The notes under the pieces were generated by a model. The model worked only from the letters and a program-made list of their open reading frames with translations, was not told where the DNA came from and ran no database searches. Made by a program: the position numbers and the translations under genes. This document shows positions 59,456 to 64,000 of a stretch of 64,000 nt of DNA, one piece after another. Origin of the DNA: Acidovorax soli (GTDB lineage: Bacteria > Pseudomonadota > Gammaproteobacteria > Burkholderiales > Burkholderiaceae_C); NCBI RefSeq assembly GCF_014207955.1, contig NZ_JACHLK010000012.1:1-64000 (forward strand). The letters run 5' to 3'. How positions within the stretch are numbered: the first letter of the stretch is position 1; every line of letters starts with the position of its first letter.

Positions 59456-59926
59456 TCAAAGCTCTTTCGCGTACACGATGAAGCCGTGGTGTTTTGCCAC
59501 TTTGTCGTAGAGTACGCGCCCTGCGGCATTGCCCTCCTGCGTCTGCCAGTACACACGCGACGAGCCGGCCGCGCGCGCCTGCCCGTACACCGCTTCGATC
59601 AGCATGCGGCCCACGCCGCGGCCGCGTGCCGCTTCGCGGGTGAACAGGTCGCTCAGGTAGCACACGGGCTCGATGCGTGTCATGCTGCGGTGGTACAGGT
59701 AGTGGGTCAGGCCCAGCAAGGCGCCGCTGCCGTCGTCCTCCTCGGCCACCAGGCAGTGCACCGGCTCGGCAGGGTCGAGAAAGCGCTGCCAGGTGCTCGC
59801 GGTGATGTGCTCGGGCAGTGCGGTGGCGCCAAAGCGCCCGTAGAAGGCGTTGTAGCCGTCCCAGAGCGGGCGCCAGGCGGCATAGTCACTCGCTGTGACG
59901 GGACGGACGTTCACGGAGCTCACCAT
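59456..59926 (-). CDS. GNAT family N-acetyltransferase
   Basis: A 156-residue acetyltransferase: VNVRPVTASDYAAWRPLWDGYNAFYGRFGATALPEHITASTWQRFLDP, the acetyl-CoA loop LFTREAARGRGVGRMLIEAVYGQARAAG and VYWQTQEGNAAGRVLYDKVAKHHGFIVY. Similar to the spermidine/diamine-type GNATs of burkholderials. It starts 14 bases downstream of the FAD dehydrogenase stop on the same strand, so the two are probably one operon. Confidence 0.85.
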   Translation of the reverse strand: MVSSVNVRPVTASDYAAWRPLWDGYNAFYGRFGATALPEHITASTWQRFLDPAEPVHCLVAEEDDGSGALLGLTHYLYHRSMTRIEPVCYLSDLFTREAARGRGVGRMLIEAVYGQARAAGSSRVYWQTQEGNAAGRVLYDKVAKHHGFIVYAKEL

Positions 59927-59940
59927 GCGGGATTCTCCTG

Positions 59941-61365
59941 TCAGTGCTTGAGCACGCGGCCGGGGTTCATGATGCCCTGCGGGTCCAGCGCCTGCTTGAC
60001 GGCACGCATCATCGACAGGGCCACGGGCGATTGGTACTTTTCGAGCTTGTCGGCCTTGAGTTCGCCGATGCCATGCTCGGCCGAGAAGGAGCCGCCGAAT
60101 TCGGCTACGGCGTCGTACACCAGCTGGTGCACATGCTCCTCGTGGTCGCGCAGAAAGGCCTTGGGGTCGCCCTGCTCGGGCGCCTGCACGTTGTAGTGCA
60201 GGTTGCCATCGCCCAGGTGGCCGAAGTTCACCAGGCGCACGCCCGGGATCTCGCGGCGCAGCACGGCGTCGGTGTGGGCCACGAAGGCGGGAATGCGCGA
60301 GATCTGCACCGAGATGTCGTGCTTGATGTTCAGGCCCTCTTCGGCCTGCGCGAGCGGAATGTTCTCGCGGATGTGCCACAGCTGCTGGGCCTGGGTGAGG
60401 TTCTCGGCCACCACGGCGTCGGTCACGCAGCTGGCTTCGAAGGCGGTCTCCAGCAGCGCCTCGAAGCGGCCGCGCGCATGCTCTTCGGATTCGCTGTCGG
60501 AGTTTTCGAGCAGCACGCACCAGGGCGCGTTCTCGTCGCCCAGGAAGGGCACGCGCAGCTGCGGCATGTGCTTGCCCACCAGGCTCAGCGCGAACTGGCC
60601 CATGACCTCGAAGCCCGTGAGCCCTGCGCCCAGGTGCTTGTGCGCCAGGCCCAGCAGGGCCACGGCATGCTCCATGGAGGGCACGGCGGCCCAGGCCGTG
60701 AGGCGCGCCGCAGGCTCGGGGTAGAGCTTGAGCGTGGCCGCGGTGATGATGCCCAGCGTGCCCTCGCTGCCGACGAACAGGTCGCGCAGGTCGTAGCCGG
60801 TGTTGTCCTTGCGCAGGCCCTTCAAGCCGTTCCACACCTCGCCCTGGGCGGTGACGACCTCCAGGCCCAGGCACAGGTCGCGTGCGTTGCCGTAGCGCAC
60901 CACCTGCGTGCCGCCGGCATTGGTGCCCAGGTTGCCACCGATGGTGCAACTGCCTTCGGCCGCCAGCGACAAGGGGAACAGCAGGCCCGCGTTCTGCGCC
61001 ACGTCCTGCAGGTTCTGCAGGATGCAGCCGGCCTCCACCGTCATGGTGAGGTTGTCGGTGTCGATGTTGCGCACCGCATTCAGGCGTGTGAGGCTGAGCA
61101 CGATCTGCGTGCCGCTGTCGTCGGGCGTGGAGCCCACCGCCAGGCCGGTGTTGCCGCCCTGCGGCACGATGGCCGTGCCGGCCGCGGCGCAGGCCTTGAT
61201 CACGGCGGCCACTTCCTGCGTGCTGGCCGGGCGCACCACGGCCAGGGCCTTGCCGCGCACGCGGCGGCGCCAGTCCTGCTCCCAGGCAGTCAGGTCGCCA
61301 TCGGCCAGCACGTTGGCCGGGCCGACCAGGGTGCGCAGGGTATCGAGGAGGGTGTTGGTGGTCAT
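59941..61365 (-). CDS. FAD-binding D-2-hydroxyacid dehydrogenase (GlcD-like)
   Basis: A 474-residue flavoprotein with a PCMH-type FAD domain and a FAD-oxidase C-terminal domain. FAD-binding motifs are PASTQEVAAVIKACAAAGTAIVPQGGNTGL and SCTIGGNLGTNAGGTQVVRYGNARDLCLGLEVV. The C-terminal VNFGHLGDGNLHYNV holds the substrate and metal His residues of D-lactate/glycolate/D-2-hydroxyglutarate dehydrogenases. It oxidises a D-2-hydroxy acid; the physiological one is not clear. Confidence 0.9.
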   Translation of the reverse strand: MTTNTLLDTLRTLVGPANVLADGDLTAWEQDWRRRVRGKALAVVRPASTQEVAAVIKACAAAGTAIVPQGGNTGLAVGSTPDDSGTQIVLSLTRLNAVRNIDTDNLTMTVEAGCILQNLQDVAQNAGLLFPLSLAAEGSCTIGGNLGTNAGGTQVVRYGNARDLCLGLEVVTAQGEVWNGLKGLRKDNTGYDLRDLFVGSEGTLGIITAATLKLYPEPAARLTAWAAVPSMEHAVALLGLAHKHLGAGLTGFEVMGQFALSLVGKHMPQLRVPFLGDENAPWCVLLENSDSESEEHARGRFEALLETAFEASCVTDAVVAENLTQAQQLWHIRENIPLAQAEEGLNIKHDISVQISRIPAFVAHTDAVLRREIPGVRLVNFGHLGDGNLHYNVQAPEQGDPKAFLRDHEEHVHQLVYDAVAEFGGSFSAEHGIGELKADKLEKYQSPVALSMMRAVKQALDPQGIMNPGRVLKH

Positions 61366-61491
61366 GTCGGTGGCCTTTCGTCTACGGCGTCTGGGGCTGC
61401 CGCTGCTCTCGTCGGGGCAGCGCAGCGTGGAGGGTGGAGCGGTGGGCGTGGGGGAGAGGGCTTGTGGGTCGGCGTGCGCTATCGGTGTCGA

Positions 61492-61923
61492 TCACGCCGC
61501 GGGGGCCTGTGCCGGCCCCTCGCTGGATGCTTGCGTGCGGGCCGCCATGGCCTTGGCGTTGCGCTGGCGCAGCCGCACGTGCAGCGTGCAGGCCGTGAAG
61601 AGCACCAGGCACAACAGGATCTCGATCCAGGCCAGCCATTGCGACGGGGGCTTGTCACCCCAGCCGCGCACCACGCCTTCGGTGAAGTACAGCCAGATCA
61701 CCAGGCTGACCCAGCGGTAGGTGTACATGCGGTTCTTGAGCAGGCCGGCCAGCGGAATGCACAGCGGCAAGGCCTTCAGCGCAATCCACGAACCGCCGGG
61801 GCGCACGGGGGCCAGCACCAGCTCCCATGCCAGGCACAGCACGATCAGTGCCATCACGCTGCCGGTGGCGGCCCAGCGGGTGGCGGCAATGGCATGGTCG
61901 GAGACGGGAAGGGGAGCGGTCAT
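61492..61923 (-). CDS. DUF2069 inner-membrane protein
   Basis: A 143-residue protein with four hydrophobic helices of the DUF2069 family: TRWAATGSVMALIVLCLAWELVLAPVRPGGSWIALKALPLCIPLAGLL, then RMYTYRWVSLVIWLYFTEGVVRG and ILLCLVLFTACTLHVRLRQRNAK. Function is unknown. ATG 61923 gives the usual start. It is divergent from the YihY gene, a common genomic neighbourhood for DUF2069. Confidence 0.87.
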   Translation of the reverse strand: MTAPLPVSDHAIAATRWAATGSVMALIVLCLAWELVLAPVRPGGSWIALKALPLCIPLAGLLKNRMYTYRWVSLVIWLYFTEGVVRGWGDKPPSQWLAWIEILLCLVLFTACTLHVRLRQRNAKAMAARTQASSEGPAQAPAA

Positions 61924-62125
61924 CAGGGGCAGATCAGGTAACGAACGGAGGACATGGTGGCGCCGTGCATGCAAGAGGGGGGGCGCGGCCGTCCATTGTC
62001 GCTGCTGGCCCGTGCCGCGCTTGGGGCCACAATGCGTGCTGGATGCGCTGGGCGCATCCCTGCGATGCAGCCAGCGTTTTTACACCACCCTGTGGTCCTC
62101 TTGCGGACCTGGGATCATATCGGCC

Positions 62126-63382
62126 ATGCCCTTGACCCTGCAGACTGTAGCCTTGCGCACCGAAGCGCTGATCACGCAGCTGTCGCATTTCCCCTGGAAA
62201 ACGACGGCCCAGACCCTGCGCGAGCGCTTTCGCGAGGACCACCTGGGCCTGACGGCCAGCAGCCTGACCTTCACCACCACGCTGGCGCTGGTGCCCTTCT
62301 TCGTGGTGGCGCTGGCGGTGTTCACCGCGTTTCCCATCTTCGGCAAGGTGCAGGACGTGCTGCAGCGCTGGCTGGTGGACAGCCTGGTGCCTGACAGCAT
62401 CTCGCGCCAGGTACTGGGCTACCTCACGCAGTTTGCGGCCAAGGCCAGCAGCCTGGGTGTGGCGGGATTCAGCATTCTGCTGGCCACGGCGCTGGCCCTG
62501 ATCCTGACCATGGACCGCACGCTCAACGACATCTGGCGCGTGCGCCGCCTGCGCCCCCTGGGCCAGCGCGTGCTGATCTACTGGGCCGCCATCACCCTGG
62601 GCCCGTTGCTGCTGGGCGTGAGCCTGGCGGTGACTTCGTACGTCATGTCGGCCTCGGGCGGCCTGGTGCGGGCCCTGCCCAGCGGCGTGCAGCTGCTGTT
62701 CGATTCGATCCAGTTCTTCGTGCTGGCCGGCTGCATGGCAGCGCTCTACCACTATGTGCCCAACACCCCGGTGAAGTGGCGCCACGCCTGGGCCGGCGGC
62801 CTGTTCGTCTCGGTTTGCATCGAGCTGGCCAAGCGGGTGCTGGCGATCTACCTGAGCAACGTGCCCACCTACTCGGTGGTCTACGGCGCCTTCGCCACCC
62901 TGCCCATCCTGCTGGTCTGGATCTACGTGGCCTGGGTCATCGTGCTGCTGGGCGCGGTGGTGACTGCCTACCTGCCCAGCCTGCTGGCCGGTGTGGCGCG
63001 GCGCGGCACTGTGGCGGGCTGGCACTTCCAGCTGGCGGTGGAGGTGCTGCAGGAGCTGTACCTGGCGCGCCGCCATGCGCAAAAGGGGCTGCGCGCGAGC
63101 GAACTGGCACTGCTGCTGCGGCTTGACGTGCTGCAGCTGGAGCCGGTGCTCGATGCACTGGTTTCTCTGGATTGGGTGGGGCAGATCAACGACGCCACGA
63201 GCGACCCCGACGCGGCGGATGTGGCCGAGCCGCGGTACCTGCTGCTGGTGGATCCTCTGGCTACTCCGGCTGAGCCGTTGGTGGAGAAGTTGCTGTTGGA
63301 GCGGGTGGAGAGCCTGGGGTCGTTTTGGAGCAGTACGGGGTTGGAGAGGATGAAGGTGGCGGATTTGATTCGGGGGCGGTGA
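62126..63382 (+). CDS. YihY family inner-membrane protein
   Basis: A 418-residue protein of the YihY/BrkB family with six helices: FREDHLGLTASSLTFTTTLALVPFFVVALAVFTAFP, DRTLNDIWRVRRLRPLGQRVLIYWAAITLGPLLLGVSLA, LYHYVPNTPVKWRHAWAGGLFVSVCIELAKRVLAIYLSNVPTYSVVYGAFATLPILLVWIYVAW. A C-terminal winged-helix-like soluble domain of about 110 residues follows, as in longer members. Once thought to be tRNA RNase BN; the real function is unclear. ATG 62126 lies after an AT-rich stretch. Confidence 0.9.
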   Translation: MPLTLQTVALRTEALITQLSHFPWKTTAQTLRERFREDHLGLTASSLTFTTTLALVPFFVVALAVFTAFPIFGKVQDVLQRWLVDSLVPDSISRQVLGYLTQFAAKASSLGVAGFSILLATALALILTMDRTLNDIWRVRRLRPLGQRVLIYWAAITLGPLLLGVSLAVTSYVMSASGGLVRALPSGVQLLFDSIQFFVLAGCMAALYHYVPNTPVKWRHAWAGGLFVSVCIELAKRVLAIYLSNVPTYSVVYGAFATLPILLVWIYVAWVIVLLGAVVTAYLPSLLAGVARRGTVAGWHFQLAVEVLQELYLARRHAQKGLRASELALLLRLDVLQLEPVLDALVSLDWVGQINDATSDPDAADVAEPRYLLLVDPLATPAEPLVEKLLLERVESLGSFWSSTGLERMKVADLIRGR

Positions 63383-63430
63383 TCTTTGGTTTTTTGGTGT
63401 GGTTGCTGCGTGCCTTGATTGAGGGCGGAG

Positions 63431-63996
63431 GCCGGGATGTGCGCCCGGCGGCGCAGTAACTTTCTCTTGCGTCGCCAAGAGAAAGTCACCAAAGAGAAGG
63501 CGACCCCGCTGCCCGTGTCCCCCTCGCCTGGGGCGAGGGGGCAGCCTGTGATGCTCGGTCCTGAGGTGTGCCGCAGAACTCGCTTCGTTCTTCGAACTCC
63601 GCTCAGACAGCTGCGGCAAGCCAGACAACGATGCGCGTGTCCTTCGGCACGCGCTCACCCCAGGCCCTGCGCTTCTCGGCACGGTCAGAAGGGGGTGGGA
63701 ACGGGCCCCACACGGGCCATTGCTTCGCTCGGCCCGGTAGTCCTTCGCTGCGCTCGGCTCGCCAGGGCGATCGCGCCCAGCCCACCGGCAGCGCGCAGCG
63801 CGTAGCCGACACCCGGCGCGGCTGCCAAGGCAGCAGCCGAGTGGTACCCGCTCCCCACCCCAGTTCCGAGCACCGCAGGTTGCCCCCATCGCCCTCCGGG
63901 CGATGGGGGACGCAGACTGGGGGCCGCCTTCTCTTTGGTGACTTTCTCTTGGCGGCCCAAGAGAAAGTTACTGCGCCGCCGGGCGCACATCCCGGC
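63431..63996. repeat. 566-bp intergenic element with long terminal inverted repeats
   Basis: The left end GCCGGGATGTGCGCCCGGCG (63431 on) and the reverse complement of the right end (to 63996) are identical over about 39 bases and stay alignable for roughly 145 bases each. Each end also folds on itself (AACTTTCTCTTG / CAAGAGAAAGT). The middle 275 bases carry short GCTTCG-type hairpins. Open frames on both strands give the same peptide start (MCARRRSNFLL), as expected from the inverted repeats, so they are probably not genes. It lies right after yihY. Confidence 0.82.
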
Positions 63997-64000
63997 TCCC

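Noticed and set aside
59944..61941. 665-codon plus-strand frame opposite the FAD dehydrogenase and DUF2069 genes
   Set aside because: Ala/Gly/His-rich shadow; the minus strand carries full family motifs over the same bases.
63419..63805. Open frames (both strands) inside the right-edge element
   Set aside because: The matching peptide starts on both strands come from the inverted repeats; composition is Arg/Pro/Ala-rich and typical of noncoding repeat DNA.

Overview
The window is about 64 kb of GC-rich DNA with dense, short-spaced genes. It reads like a chromosomal segment of a beta-proteobacterium of the family Comamonadaceae, close to Acidovorax, Alicycliphilus or Diaphorobacter. That placement is an inference. 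It rests on the 3' end of a Burkholderiales-type 5S rRNA at the left edge, the codon usage, the glnA-ntrB-ntrC order, the Bug-type solute receptor and the family of G/C-rich intergenic repeats. No tRNA, CRISPR array, prophage or complete insertion sequence was seen.

Layout. 1-8.5 kb: end of an rRNA operon with terminator, rsuA, a secreted beta-propeller plus polysaccharide-deacetylase pair, a sterol-desaturase-type membrane enzyme, a LysR regulator divergent from a BASS-family transporter, yddG, a YbaK-type protein and an EI24-type membrane protein. 8.5-14.5 kb: a nitrogen-control block, in which a CinA-like protein is followed by a textbook NtrC/sigma-54 promoter, glnA, a small secreted protein, ntrB and ntrC. 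14.6-30.3 kb: accessory metabolism, with GFA, a methyltransferase, an AraC/VOC/acetoacetate-decarboxylase-like cluster, DMT exporters, a Bug receptor with an aromatic-type FAD monooxygenase, a glycine-zipper/PA2169 fusion, a LysR-reductase pair and xthA. 30.7-35.2 kb: a 1392-residue secreted-type protein, then a structured 3' region and a MITE-like palindrome. 35.2-39.9 kb: a Fur-type site with a FecI-FecR-TonB receptor unit. 39.9-43.6 kb: folA, a DUF4337 protein, thyA, an acetyltransferase and a tandem pair of small exported proteins. 44.0-54.2 kb: a polyol uptake and catabolism operon of the mtlEFGKDYZ type with an extra SDR gene and its AraC regulator inside. 54.2-58.3 kb: a minus-strand unit with two very small genes, an LLM-type flavin monooxygenase, an NTF2-like protein, an orphan nitrate/sulfonate-type ABC receptor and an acetyltransferase. 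58.5-63.4 kb: an exported nuclease, an acetyltransferase, a glycolate/D-2-hydroxyacid-type FAD dehydrogenase, DUF2069 and YihY. 63.4-64.0 kb: a 566-bp element with long terminal inverted repeats.

How genes work together. The polyol block imports mannitol, sorbitol or arabitol by an ABC system, oxidises them to fructose or xylulose with two dehydrogenases and phosphorylates these with xylulokinase and fructokinase. The nitrogen block couples glutamine synthetase to its own two-component control. The FecI/FecR/TonB genes form one surface-signalling iron-uptake circuit.

Most notable: the large protein at 30688-34866 carries what looks like one SGNH-hydrolase domain split by an insert of Calx-beta domains in half-domain-shifted register. 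The window also holds three distinct classes of structured repeats: two palindromes that appear to share a covarying hairpin core, a dispersed G/C-rich repeat in three copies, and the long inverted-repeat element at the right edge.
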